Assembly (NCBI GenBank): GCA_021205185.1
Contig: JAJPYB010000010.1
Location: 1-64,000 of the forward strand
Direction: 5' to 3'
DNA from: Ruminococcus sp.
GTDB lineage: Bacteria > Bacillota > Clostridia > Oscillospirales > Ruminococcaceae
Length of the DNA stretch: 64,000 nucleotides
The notes under the pieces were generated by a model, which worked only from the letters and a program-made list of their open reading frames with translations, was not told where the DNA came from and searched no databases. Position numbers and translations under genes: made by a program. This document shows positions 24,050 through 31,955 of the stretch, in pieces; the first letter of the stretch is position 1, and each line of letters begins with the position of its first letter.

Positions 24050-25183
24050 TTGATATATTTTGACAACGGCGCAACCGCAAAGCCGTGTGATGAGGCGATA
24101 AAAGCGGCAAATCAAGCGCTTGAAGCCGAGTGGGGAAATCCGTCTAGCTTACACGCAATGGGCGTTCGGGCGGAGAAAATGGTAAATGACGCAAGAGAAG
24201 CGATAGCAAGCGTTATAAACGCCGAGCCTGGCGAGATAATATTTACATCCTCTGCGACCGAGAGCAACAACACAGCCGTTTTTAGCGCAGCCTTGACAAG
24301 AGGAAAACGCCGAAAGAAGATTATCACCTCAGCATTTGAGCATCCGAGCGTTTCTCAGCCTGTAAAAAGACTTGAGGAAAAGGGCTTTGAGGTGGTGCGA
24401 ATTTACCCTGACAAGACTGGAAGAATTGATCCTCGTAAGGTCTTGTCGCAAATTGACAGCAACACGCTGCTTGTTTCTTTAATGCTTGTGAATAATGAAA
24501 CGGGAGCTATTACCGACGTATCAAAAATATTTAAGGCAGTAAAGGCAAGAGATAAGGAAATTTACACCCACACCGATGCCGTTCAGGGCTTTTTGAAAAT
24601 GAATATAAATTCAAAGACGATGTACGCTGATATGATTTCAATTAGCGGTCATAAGGCTTATGCGCCGAAGGGAATAGGTGCGCTTTACGTTAAAAAGGGA
24701 GTAAACCTTTTGCCGTTTATTGTCGGCGGAGGTCAGGAAAAGGGCAAGAGATCAGGAACCGAATCTACTGTTCTTATAAGCGCTTTGGGCGCCGCCGTAA
24801 ATGCGCACAAGGACGATATTTCTGAAAGACTTGAAAGGGTAAGTGCTTTGCGAAAGCATTTAAAAGAGAAAATCAAAGGAATGGACGGCGTTTATCTCAA
24901 CGAATTTGATAATGCGCTGCCGTACATAAACAGTCTTACAGTCGAGCGCTACAAGAGCGAAACGCTTCTCCATTTTTTAGAGGAAAGAGAGATTTATGTT
25001 TCCTCAGGCTCCGCCTGCTCAAGGGGAAAAAAGAGCGAGGGTTTAAAGGCGTTTGGATATAACGACTCTCAGCTTGATTCAACGCTCAGAATAAGCTTTT
25101 GTGCATCAAATACTCCTGAGCAGATAGACGAGCTTGTAGCGGCTTTAAAGGACGCTAGAGAAAGACTTGTAAAAATACGATAA
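24050..25183 (+). CDS. Cysteine desulfurase (NifS/IscS type)
   Basis: The enzyme uses pyridoxal phosphate to strip sulfur from cysteine as an enzyme-bound persulfide. The 377-aa protein starts at TTG behind AGAGGG and reads MIYFDNGATAKP. Other motifs: TSSATESNN, LMLVNNETG, HTDAVQGFLK, the Schiff-base lysine in SISGHKAYAPKG, and the persulfide cysteine in SSGSACSRGKKS. thiI follows after 14 nt, so the sulfur is most likely passed to ThiI for 4-thiouridine in tRNA; supply to iron-sulfur clusters is also possible. Of the common groupings it resembles the NifZ/IscS-like partners paired with thiI in Firmicutes. Confidence 0.92.
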   Translation: MIYFDNGATAKPCDEAIKAANQALEAEWGNPSSLHAMGVRAEKMVNDAREAIASVINAEPGEIIFTSSATESNNTAVFSAALTRGKRRKKIITSAFEHPSVSQPVKRLEEKGFEVVRIYPDKTGRIDPRKVLSQIDSNTLLVSLMLVNNETGAITDVSKIFKAVKARDKEIYTHTDAVQGFLKMNINSKTMYADMISISGHKAYAPKGIGALYVKKGVNLLPFIVGGGQEKGKRSGTESTVLISALGAAVNAHKDDISERLERVSALRKHLKEKIKGMDGVYLNEFDNALPYINSLTVERYKSETLLHFLEEREIYVSSGSACSRGKKSEGLKAFGYNDSQLDSTLRISFCASNTPEQIDELVAALKDARERLVKIR

Positions 25184-25197
25184 AGGGTGAGCTTATT

Positions 25198-26370
25198 ATG
25201 AATGAAATGCTGCTATTAAAATATGGCGAAATGGCTTTAAAGGGGCAAAACAAAAAGACCTTTGAGGACATTCTTGTCAAGAATACAAAGAGACGACTTA
25301 AAGGATTAGGTAAATTTGAATACAGCAGAGCGCAGTCAACGCTTTATATAAAGCCGCTCGAAGAGGTGGACATAGAGCTTGCTATAGAAAGGCTTTCAAA
25401 GGTTTTCGGAGTGGCAAAAATCTGCAAGGCGGTAATTTGTGAAAAAATCTACGATAAAATTGTAAGCACAGCTCTGCCGTACTTAGAGGACGCTTTGCTG
25501 ACGGCAAAGACGTTTAAGGTAGAAGCCAGAAGAAGCGATAAAAGTTTTCCAATGAAGTCGCCGGAGCTTCAAAAAGAGCTGGGTGCAGATATTCTTTCAG
25601 CATATCCTTATCTTTCGGTCGATGTTCATAACCCCGAGGTTACTGTAACTGTTGAAATCAGAGAGGAGTACGCCTTCGTTCACGCTTATAAAATTAACGG
25701 AGCAGGAGGAATACCGGTAGGCACTTCAGGAAAGGCTATGCTTTTGTTATCCGGCGGAATAGATTCGCCGGTAGCGGGATATATGATGGCAAAAAGAGGA
25801 GTTATCATTGACGCCGTTCATTTTGAAGCGCCGCCGTACACCTCAGAGAGAGCAAAATTAAAGGTCGAAAAGCTCGCAAAGCTTATGAGCGAATATACGG
25901 GAGCGATAAATTTCCATTGCGTTGAATTTACAAAAATTCAGGAGATAATAAAGGAAAAATGCCCCGAGGAGCTTTTTACAATTATTATGCGCCGAATTAT
26001 GATGGAGATTGCCGAAAGGCTTGCAAAAAAAGAGGAAGCAAACTGCTTGGTGACCGGCGAAAGTATAGGTCAGGTTGCAAGCCAGACAATGTACGCTATG
26101 GTTTGTACCGACGCTGCCTGCAACATTCCTGTTTTTCGCCCGCTTATCGGAATGGACAAAACAGAGATAGTTGAAATTTCAAGAAAAATAGGTACGTTTG
26201 AAACCTCTATTGAGCCTTATGAGGACTGCTGTACGGTGTTTACGCCGAAGCATCCGAAAACAAGGCCGCAGTTAAAGGACGTTGAAGCGGCGCAAGCGGC
26301 TTACGATTTTGAGCCGCTTATTCAAGAGGCAGTAAACAGCACAAAGGCGTATATAATCAAGTCGTATTAG
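25198..26370 (+). CDS. thiI: tRNA 4-thiouridine synthase ThiI
   Basis: ThiI activates U8 of tRNA with ATP and installs sulfur. The 390-aa protein has the N-terminal ferredoxin-like/THUMP region (LLKYGEMALKGQNKKTFED, RAQSTLYIKP) and the PP-loop ATP pyrophosphatase domain with SGGIDSPVAGYMM. The C-terminal rhodanese domain of the enterobacterial form is absent, as usual in Firmicutes, where a dedicated NifS-like partner supplies sulfur; that partner is the preceding gene. The cysteines in YEDCCTVFTPKHP match the conserved region near the C-terminus. Function is well supported. Confidence 0.95.
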   Translation: MNEMLLLKYGEMALKGQNKKTFEDILVKNTKRRLKGLGKFEYSRAQSTLYIKPLEEVDIELAIERLSKVFGVAKICKAVICEKIYDKIVSTALPYLEDALLTAKTFKVEARRSDKSFPMKSPELQKELGADILSAYPYLSVDVHNPEVTVTVEIREEYAFVHAYKINGAGGIPVGTSGKAMLLLSGGIDSPVAGYMMAKRGVIIDAVHFEAPPYTSERAKLKVEKLAKLMSEYTGAINFHCVEFTKIQEIIKEKCPEELFTIIMRRIMMEIAERLAKKEEANCLVTGESIGQVASQTMYAMVCTDAACNIPVFRPLIGMDKTEIVEISRKIGTFETSIEPYEDCCTVFTPKHPKTRPQLKDVEAAQAAYDFEPLIQEAVNSTKAYIIKSY

Positions 26371-26510
26371 TTTCCGATTTTAAGCTTGCTGGCAGAAGCG
26401 GAAATCAAGGCGGAAAATCCAATTAGCAAACTGATTTAACAAATTTATATATTGGCAATAACTTCATGAAAAAGTATGTGCAAAATTGAGTAAAAAGGCG
26501 GGGAATATAA

Positions 26511-27038
26511 GTGAAAAATGACAAAAATGACAAATTGATTACAAATACTATTGACAGGACCGCTATAAAAGTGGTAAAATGGTTAACAGAGCATGGGCTT
26601 ACTATATCCTTAGCTGAAAGCTGTACAGGAGGAATGCTGAGCGAAGCGATTACCTCGGTCAGCGGCGCAAGCGAGGTTTACGAGTGCGGAATTTGTTCAT
26701 ATTCAAACAGAATAAAGCAAAGCGTGCTTGGCGTTAAAAGCGAGAGCCTTGAAAAATATGGTGCGGTAAGCGAGCAGGTTGCTAAGGAGATGGCAAACGG
26801 AGCTTTACGTCTGGCGCAAAGCGACATAGCAGTCGGCGTAACAGGCATCGCAGGACCTCTTGGAGGAACCGAGGAAAAGCATGTCGGAACAGTTTGGGTT
26901 TCGGTAGCGACTAAGGAAAAAACAATTGTGAAAAATCTTATGCTCTATAACAGGGGAGTAAAGCTTGAGCGAGAAACCGTAAGGCGGTATACGACTTATG
27001 AGGCGCTTAAAATGGTATTGCAGGTGCTTGGGGCTTAA
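26511..27038 (+). CDS. CinA C-terminal domain protein, nicotinamide-nucleotide amidase
   Basis: PncC/CinA-C enzymes deamidate nicotinamide mononucleotide, recycling NAD breakdown products. The 175-aa protein shows LSLAESCTGGMLSEAITSVSGASEVYECGICSYSN and VGVTGIAGPLGGTEEKHVGTVWV, the family's two signatures. It is the stand-alone short form without the MoaB-like N-terminal domain. GTG 26511 lies after GGCGGGG. The 140-bp gap to thiI holds only AT-rich sequence and a weak TTTCCG/CGGAAA inverted repeat. Sortase follows after 21 nt. Confidence 0.9.
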   Translation: MKNDKNDKLITNTIDRTAIKVVKWLTEHGLTISLAESCTGGMLSEAITSVSGASEVYECGICSYSNRIKQSVLGVKSESLEKYGAVSEQVAKEMANGALRLAQSDIAVGVTGIAGPLGGTEEKHVGTVWVSVATKEKTIVKNLMLYNRGVKLERETVRRYTTYEALKMVLQVLGA

Positions 27039-27059
27039 CTTGAGAATTGAGGTAAGAAT

Positions 27060-28121
27060 ATGTCAATAAAAAACGAGCTTGAAGTTCTCCCTGCTAAGGA
27101 TGATACAAACTTTTTTGTACGTGTTCTCAAATATTTTGTTCCGTGGCGTGGAGATACAATAAGCGATCTTTTCAGAAAATTTATATTTGTAGTTTCGCTG
27201 GTGGTTTTCGCTATATCAGTTTCACAGCTTATCGAGCTCTATTACGGAAACGAGGAAACACAAAGTGATATTTTAGCAATTCAGGATTTAGCTCCAAAGG
27301 CGGAAGCGGAGGATACCACTCTTCCTGAGGATGTTGAGGTTCCTGACGATATGCTACCGCAATGGTACGACCTGTATTCGCTCAATCAGGACGTTGTAGG
27401 CTGGTTGAAGATTGATTCGTTCAGATCAGATCCTGACGATGAAAATACCTGTTATATAAATTATCCTGTTCTGCAATACACAGACAATGAATATTATCTA
27501 TATAAGAACGCATACAAGGAATATTGTCAGTGGGGTTCACTGTTTGCGGATTACTACTACCCGATAACAGGCTACGACAGAGCCGACAATATAGTAATTT
27601 ACGGACATAATATGAGAAGCTTAGGCGTTATGTTCACTCACCTTCATGAGTACAAGTGCGGAGTTGACTTCTTAAAGGAAAATGCTATTATCGACTTTGA
27701 TACGATATATACAAGCGGAGATCAATACATCATCGTCGCCGCTTTTATAGGAACAAGTGAAGAAAGTCAGGACAGCGGTGAAATGTTCGACTACTGGCGG
27801 TTTGGTAACTTTGACGAGGACGAGGAAGCGCATTACAGCTTTGAAAACTTCTACTCAGAGATTACCGACAGAAGTTGGTATTCAAGCGATATAGACTGCA
27901 CCGCAGACGACGAGTATATAACTCTTTCAACCTGCTCAAATGAAGTCAAGGGCTTGAGATGGGTCATCACAGCAAGAAAGATAAGAGATGATGAAACTCA
28001 GGAAGACGTTGACGCAATGATAGAGTCATATGAAAAGAAGGACGATGATGACATCAGATTACCTTCCTCATGGGTTAACGTATGGGGACAGGTTACAATG
28101 TATAAGGGCTGGGACTACTAA
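27060..28121 (+). CDS. Class B sortase
   Basis: Sortases cleave a sorting motif on secreted proteins and join them to peptidoglycan. The 353-aa protein has an N-terminal membrane helix (FIFVVSLVVFAISVSQLIEL), a low-complexity acidic spacer, and a catalytic domain with NYPVLQYTDNEYYLYKN, the His in NIVIYGHNMRS, the Cys in ITLSTCSNEVKG, and the Arg in LRWVITARK. These order and spacings are of the class B type, which often attaches heme-uptake or pilus proteins. No protein with a clear sorting signal was seen in this window, so substrates are elsewhere. It starts 21 nt after the cinA-like gene. Confidence 0.92.
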   Translation: MSIKNELEVLPAKDDTNFFVRVLKYFVPWRGDTISDLFRKFIFVVSLVVFAISVSQLIELYYGNEETQSDILAIQDLAPKAEAEDTTLPEDVEVPDDMLPQWYDLYSLNQDVVGWLKIDSFRSDPDDENTCYINYPVLQYTDNEYYLYKNAYKEYCQWGSLFADYYYPITGYDRADNIVIYGHNMRSLGVMFTHLHEYKCGVDFLKENAIIDFDTIYTSGDQYIIVAAFIGTSEESQDSGEMFDYWRFGNFDEDEEAHYSFENFYSEITDRSWYSSDIDCTADDEYITLSTCSNEVKGLRWVITARKIRDDETQEDVDAMIESYEKKDDDDIRLPSSWVNVWGQVTMYKGWDY

Positions 28122-28160
28122 AATAAAAAAAGAAACTGTAGCCCGCCAGAAGGCAAATGC

Positions 28161-28208
28161 TTTTAACCCTAATCCTGAAAAAAACAGAGAAGCGGGATAG
28201 GGATTAAA
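28161..28208 (+). other. Leader hairpin upstream of the SH3-3D gene
   Basis: TTTAACCCTAATCCTG and CGGGATAGGGATTAAA form a long imperfect stem around an A-rich loop. No T tract follows. It may be a regulatory leader structure. I compared it mentally with the c-di-AMP (ydaO) riboswitch, often found before cell-wall hydrolases, and do not see that consensus. Confidence 0.45.
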
Positions 28209-28258
28209 TAAAAACCAATTTTTTAAATTTTCAAAAAGTCTTGGAGAGGACATTTTGA

Positions 28259-28300
28259 ATGAAAGACAGCTTTTTGCTGTCGGAAAGGCAAAGTGATTGA
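28259..28300 (+). CDS. Possible 13-aa leader ORF before the SH3-3D gene
   Basis: ATG 28259 lies behind GGAGAGGA with good spacing and encodes MKDSFLLSERQSD, ending one base before ATG 28302 of the SH3-3D gene. The main gene itself has only a weak ribosome binding site, so translational coupling through this leader is plausible. The ORF contains a GACAGC/GCTGTC hairpin. Too short to prove it is translated. Confidence 0.35.
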   Translation: MKDSFLLSERQSD

Positions 28301-28301
28301 A

Positions 28302-29276
28302 ATGAAGCTGAAGGACTTGTCCTCAGAGGTTTTGCGTAAGCTTAAAAGCGTAAAATCTTCAAAGGGAATCGGTACGAAGCTGTGCGTTGGCGCCGCAATG
28401 ATTTTAGCGGCTGGCGCAATTTCGATATCGGCAATAACAGGAAATATTGAAGCTACTGATAGCTTAGTTAAAAATGAATCGGAGCAAACGCAGGAAAATT
28501 CTGCAAGCATTGACGTTTATGAAGCACAGGCACCTGAGCAGACAACGCAGGTTCAGACTGAAAAGCTTACAGCGGCAACAACAAGCACAACAGCCAGCAG
28601 CACAGAGAAAACAACTACTACTGTAACTGCGGCGGAGGAAACAACGCAGGCAGCGGTTACAACGACGACTTCAAAGACGACGACAACTACCGCTGAAAAA
28701 ACAACAACGAAAAAGACAACAACATTTAAAACTTACACTATGTACACAAATACCGAGCTCAACTTGAGAAGCGGAGCTGGTACAAGCTACGAGAGCGTAA
28801 CGGTTATTCCGAGCGGTAAGTCGGTTACAGTAACCGGCGAGGCTGACGGAAATTGGCTTCCGGTTAAGTACGGAAGCAAGAGCGGATACGTTCACAGCGA
28901 TTATCTGCAGGAAACAAAGCCGACAACCACAACAACTGTTATAACAACTACAACAACGACAACCACTAAGGCTACTACAACTCAAGAGGTGACATATCTC
29001 GGAACCTTTAAGGTTACAGGCTATTGCTCTTGCGAAAAGTGCTGTGGAAGCTCAAGCGGTTATACATCAAGCGGAACTAAGGCGACAGAGGGCAGAACGA
29101 TTGCCGCTTCATCCGATTACGCATTCGGAACACAGCTGATGTTCAACGGTACAGTTTATACAGTTGAGGACAGAGGCGGTTCTGTTAGCGATAATGTAAT
29201 AGACCTTTACTTTGACACCCACGAAGAAGCTGTAAGCTGGGGTGTTCGTTACTGCGAGGTTTATTTAGTAGGATAA
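28302..29276 (+). CDS. Secreted SH3 and 3D-domain cell-wall protein
   Basis: The protein probably binds and cleaves or remodels peptidoglycan outside the cell. Order of parts: N-terminal membrane anchor (LCVGAAMILAAGAISISAITG), a long Thr-rich linker, an SH3_3 domain (LNLRSGAGTSYESVTVIPSG to SKSGYVHSDYL), a second Thr linker, and a C-terminal 3D domain starting FKVTGYCSCEKCC and ending with VEDRGGSVSDNVIDLYF. The 3D domain has the double-psi barrel of lytic transglycosylases, and the conserved Asp residues are present. Two starts are possible: GTG 28293 and ATG 28302. It is followed by a terminator and a SpoIID-like gene. Confidence 0.83.
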   Translation: MKLKDLSSEVLRKLKSVKSSKGIGTKLCVGAAMILAAGAISISAITGNIEATDSLVKNESEQTQENSASIDVYEAQAPEQTTQVQTEKLTAATTSTTASSTEKTTTTVTAAEETTQAAVTTTTSKTTTTTAEKTTTKKTTTFKTYTMYTNTELNLRSGAGTSYESVTVIPSGKSVTVTGEADGNWLPVKYGSKSGYVHSDYLQETKPTTTTTVITTTTTTTTKATTTQEVTYLGTFKVTGYCSCEKCCGSSSGYTSSGTKATEGRTIAASSDYAFGTQLMFNGTVYTVEDRGGSVSDNVIDLYFDTHEEAVSWGVRYCEVYLVG

Positions 29277-29282
29277 GTGATA

Positions 29283-29333
29283 AAAGAAGTTGGGGATTAA
29301 GCAGCTATGCTCTTTACCTGACTTCTTTTTTGG
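29283..29333 (+). terminator. Terminator between the SH3-3D and SpoIID-like genes
   Basis: AAAGAAGT / ACTTCTTT pair around a loop holding an AGCAGCTATGCT inner hairpin, followed by T's. It ends just before the next RBS, so partial read-through may feed the SpoIID-like gene. Confidence 0.6.
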
Positions 29334-29347
29334 GAAGGGACTTTGAC

Positions 29348-30883
29348 GTGGTAAAACTAAAGGATATTTTTAGCAAGGAAAAAACAGAGGAGCTTACAAA
29401 GGCGAGAAGAATACTTGCTATTGCTGCAACCTCACTAACTGTTGTGGTTGTGGGAATAACAGGCGTTGTGCTTTCGTCTGAGGTTGTTCACCCTACAGCG
29501 GAGATTGTTTCTACCGAGTCGGTAATCGAGTCGACAGAGGAGCAAACTGAAGAAACTACAACCACCGCTACAACAACCACAACCACTACATCTTCCACGA
29601 CAAAGAAATCTACAACGACTACTACTGATCTGGAATTTGTGATAACAGGCGACACCAGCTCAGACCCTTACGTTTCTTCAATTGCTACAGCGCAAAGCTA
29701 TGAAACGGGAGATATTTCAGAGGACGAATTTACAGTCAGAGATATAGATTCCGGTGAGCTTGTAACGAGCGACGGATATGATATGCTGTGTCAGGTAGTA
29801 AACGGAGAAATGGGTTCGTCGTTTTCTTCTGAAGCTTTGAAAGCGCAGGCGGTAGCGGCGTATACATATATCCTTTATTGCGAAAGCATAGACGAGATAC
29901 CTGAGCTGGGCTTGAACGCAAATTATACAAGCAAGATTGAAAATGCCGTATCGGCAGTAGAGGGACTTGTTTGTACCTACAACGGAAAAATTATAAACGC
30001 TGTATTTTCAGCCTGCTCGACAGGAATTACAGCTTCGAGTAAAAACGCATGGGGCGGCTCGCTTTCTTATCTTATATCGGTAAACAGCAAGTACGACACC
30101 CAAGCTACCGATTACGAGGTTGATACAACCCTCAGTCACACGATGGTTCAGATGACGCTTGCGTTAAGGCTTGGAATTGACCTTTCGGACAACCCTAAAG
30201 ATTGGTTTGAGATAACGGAAACCTATGACGGAGGGTATGTCAGCAAGGTTACCCTTTGTGACGGAACTACCGTTACAGGCGACTTTATCAAGGAGCTTTT
30301 CGGACTTCGTTCAAACGCATTTATAATAAGCTATAAGGACAGCGCATTCACCTTTACAACATATGGCTACGGACACGGAGTCGGAATGAGTCAGGAGGGC
30401 GCAAACTTCTACGCCAGCAAGGACGGCTTAAAGTTTGACCAGATTTTAAAGCATTACTACACAGGCGTTAAGGTTGAGCTTTCGGACAACGCTCAGAAAA
30501 CTGTTGTAGAGGTCGAAACGACAGAAGCAACAACTACTACGACAAAGAAAACTACAACCAAAAAGACAACCTCGAAGAAAACAACAACCAAAAAGAAAAC
30601 TACTACTACGACTAAAAAGACGACTGCTAAGAAGACGACAACTGCAGCCGCTAAGAAAACTACAACCACAACAGCTGCTACTGCGGCGGGGCAGACAACC
30701 ACTACCGTGACGGACGAAACAACCTACTTAGAAGATGAGCAAACTGAGGAGCTGACGACGGCGGAACCGGCAGAGGAGGAAACCACTACCGCTTATTACG
30801 AAGAGGAAACAACAACGATAAGCGAGGAAGCTGAAACTGAAGCTGAACAGCAGGAGCAAGCAGAAGAGACCCCAGAAGAATAA
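29348..30883 (+). CDS. SpoIID/LytB-domain membrane protein with Thr/Lys-rich tail
   Basis: SpoIID cleaves denuded glycan strands during engulfment; related domains remodel the wall in vegetative cells. The protein begins with a membrane helix (ILAIAATSLTVVVVGITGVVLSS), then a Thr spacer, and a SpoIID domain: LCQVVNGEMGSSFSSEALKAQAVAAYTYILY (with the catalytic-type Glu), FSACSTGITASSKNAWGGSLSYL, and TYGYGHGVGMSQEGANFYA near the end. After it comes about 120 aa of TTTKK and then Glu/Thr-rich sequence, which could associate with the wall. GTG 29348 fits AAGGGA better than the track's TTG 29330. The tail is unusual for sporulation SpoIID. Confidence 0.85.
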   Translation: MVKLKDIFSKEKTEELTKARRILAIAATSLTVVVVGITGVVLSSEVVHPTAEIVSTESVIESTEEQTEETTTTATTTTTTTSSTTKKSTTTTTDLEFVITGDTSSDPYVSSIATAQSYETGDISEDEFTVRDIDSGELVTSDGYDMLCQVVNGEMGSSFSSEALKAQAVAAYTYILYCESIDEIPELGLNANYTSKIENAVSAVEGLVCTYNGKIINAVFSACSTGITASSKNAWGGSLSYLISVNSKYDTQATDYEVDTTLSHTMVQMTLALRLGIDLSDNPKDWFEITETYDGGYVSKVTLCDGTTVTGDFIKELFGLRSNAFIISYKDSAFTFTTYGYGHGVGMSQEGANFYASKDGLKFDQILKHYYTGVKVELSDNAQKTVVEVETTEATTTTTKKTTTKKTTSKKTTTKKKTTTTTKKTTAKKTTTAAAKKTTTTTAATAAGQTTTTVTDETTYLEDEQTEELTTAEPAEEETTTAYYEEETTTISEEAETEAEQQEQAEETPEE

Positions 30884-30899
30884 AATCAGAGTAAAACTT

Positions 30900-30937
30900 A
30901 AAGCGTGAAGGAAAACCCTCACGCTTTTATTTTTTGC
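30900..30937 (+). terminator. Terminator of the SpoIID-like gene
   Basis: AAGCGTGAAGG / CCCTCACGCTT stem with a short A loop, followed by TTATTTTTT. Confidence 0.85.
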
Positions 30938-30995
30938 AAATATAGTGTCAGTGCAGCATAACAGCCGCAAAAAATAAGTATACTAAAAACAGAAG

Positions 30996-31304
30996 TTACT
31001 GCCTTAAATTGCTGTAATAGGCGATAATGTGGCGGGATTTACCCTCGTTTGAGTCAAGTCCTGTTATGTCAACTCCGTTGCCGCTCATTAAGGTTCCCAT
31101 TTTTATGTTTTCAATGTCGCAGCGAAAAACCTCCTTAGCTTCAAGCAAAAGTGCAACGCAGTCGCCGTTTACAGAAATCCCGCCGTTTCTGCCGATAATT
31201 CTTTCTTCGCCGTCAACAAATTCAACAGCGTAGCTTACTCGCTTGCCGTGATATTCCAAAACGTCCTTGAGCTTCGTTTTCTTTTCCTTTTTAAATAGAC
31301 CCAT
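30996..31304 (-). CDS. Small hypothetical protein co-transcribed with maf
   Basis: The 102-aa protein starts four bases after the maf stop, so the two are in one transcript. The N-terminus is basic (MGLFKKEKKTKLKDVLEYHGKR). The rest alternates strands: VSYAVEFVDGEERIIGRNGGISVNGDCVALLLEAKEVFRCD, IENIKMGTLMSGNGVDITG. This looks like a small beta-barrel, but I do not recognise the family. No signal peptide or membrane helix. The reading frame has normal codon use and a clear RBS inside the maf end. Function unknown. Confidence 0.7.
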   Translation of the reverse strand: MGLFKKEKKTKLKDVLEYHGKRVSYAVEFVDGEERIIGRNGGISVNGDCVALLLEAKEVFRCDIENIKMGTLMSGNGVDITGLDSNEGKSRHIIAYYSNLRQ

Positions 31305-31307
31305 GGC

Positions 31308-31889
31308 TTAATTTTCCTCGCTTGTAAATGCAATAAGCTCTCTCTTTAGCCTTGAAACGGGAAGTCCGACGACGTTGTAAAAGTCGCCGTCAATTTTCTT
31401 GACAAGTACCGAGCCATAGCCTTGTATTCCGTAAGCGCCCGCCTTGTCAAACGGCTCGCCGGTTGATAAGTACCAGGTAGCTTCCTCGTCTGAAATGGGG
31501 TAAAAGGTAACCTGAGTTTCAACAGAGAAGGATTTTATTTTTTTGTCCTTTTTCAAGCAAGCTCCGCTGATTACTCTGTGCGTTTTGGCGGAAAGAGATT
31601 TTATCATATTGAATGCGTCGGCTCGATTTTTCGGTTTTGTGAATATCTTTGAATCGCACAAAACGATAGTGTCGCAGCCTATAATCAAGGCGCCGCTTTC
31701 GTTGATTGCCTTAGCCTTGCGAATAGCAAGCGTTTCGGCGATTTTATCCTGACGAATTATTAAATCAACGTGCTCGTCTACCTCTGCCGGAATTACCTCA
31801 AAATCGTCGGTGATATATTTCAAAAGCTCCTTTCGGCGAGGAGAAGCGGAGGCAAGAATAATTCGCTCGTCTTTTAAAAATTCTGACAT
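31308..31889 (-). CDS. maf: Maf family nucleotide pyrophosphatase
   Basis: Maf enzymes hydrolyse modified or canonical nucleoside triphosphates (dTTP, UTP, m7GTP and others) and influence septum formation. The 193-aa protein shows the substrate loop LASASPRRKELLKYI, the EVDEHVD region, GCDTIVLCDSKIF with the catalytic Asp, HRVISGAC, and GAYGIQGYGSVLVKKIDGDFYNVVGLP. The track start is five residues too long; ATG 31889 follows GGGAGGG. The signature QGYGS is of the YhdE/MafA type, so dTTP/UTP is the likelier substrate. It leads a two-gene unit with the small ORF downstream. Confidence 0.92.
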   Translation of the reverse strand: MSEFLKDERIILASASPRRKELLKYITDDFEVIPAEVDEHVDLIIRQDKIAETLAIRKAKAINESGALIIGCDTIVLCDSKIFTKPKNRADAFNMIKSLSAKTHRVISGACLKKDKKIKSFSVETQVTFYPISDEEATWYLSTGEPFDKAGAYGIQGYGSVLVKKIDGDFYNVVGLPVSRLKRELIAFTSEEN

Positions 31890-31955
31890 AAAAATCCCTC
31901 CCACAAAATATTACTCTAATCAAAATATATCACAACAAAAACACTATGTCAAGAG

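Noticed and set aside
28141-28210. Possible c-di-AMP (ydaO) riboswitch before the SH3-3D gene
   Set aside because: The location would fit, but the conserved ydaO core sequences are not seen; only an imperfect hairpin is present.
30493-30702. Minus-strand Val-rich ORF opposite the SpoIID-like tail
   Set aside because: Produced by the Thr/Lys codon repeat read backwards.
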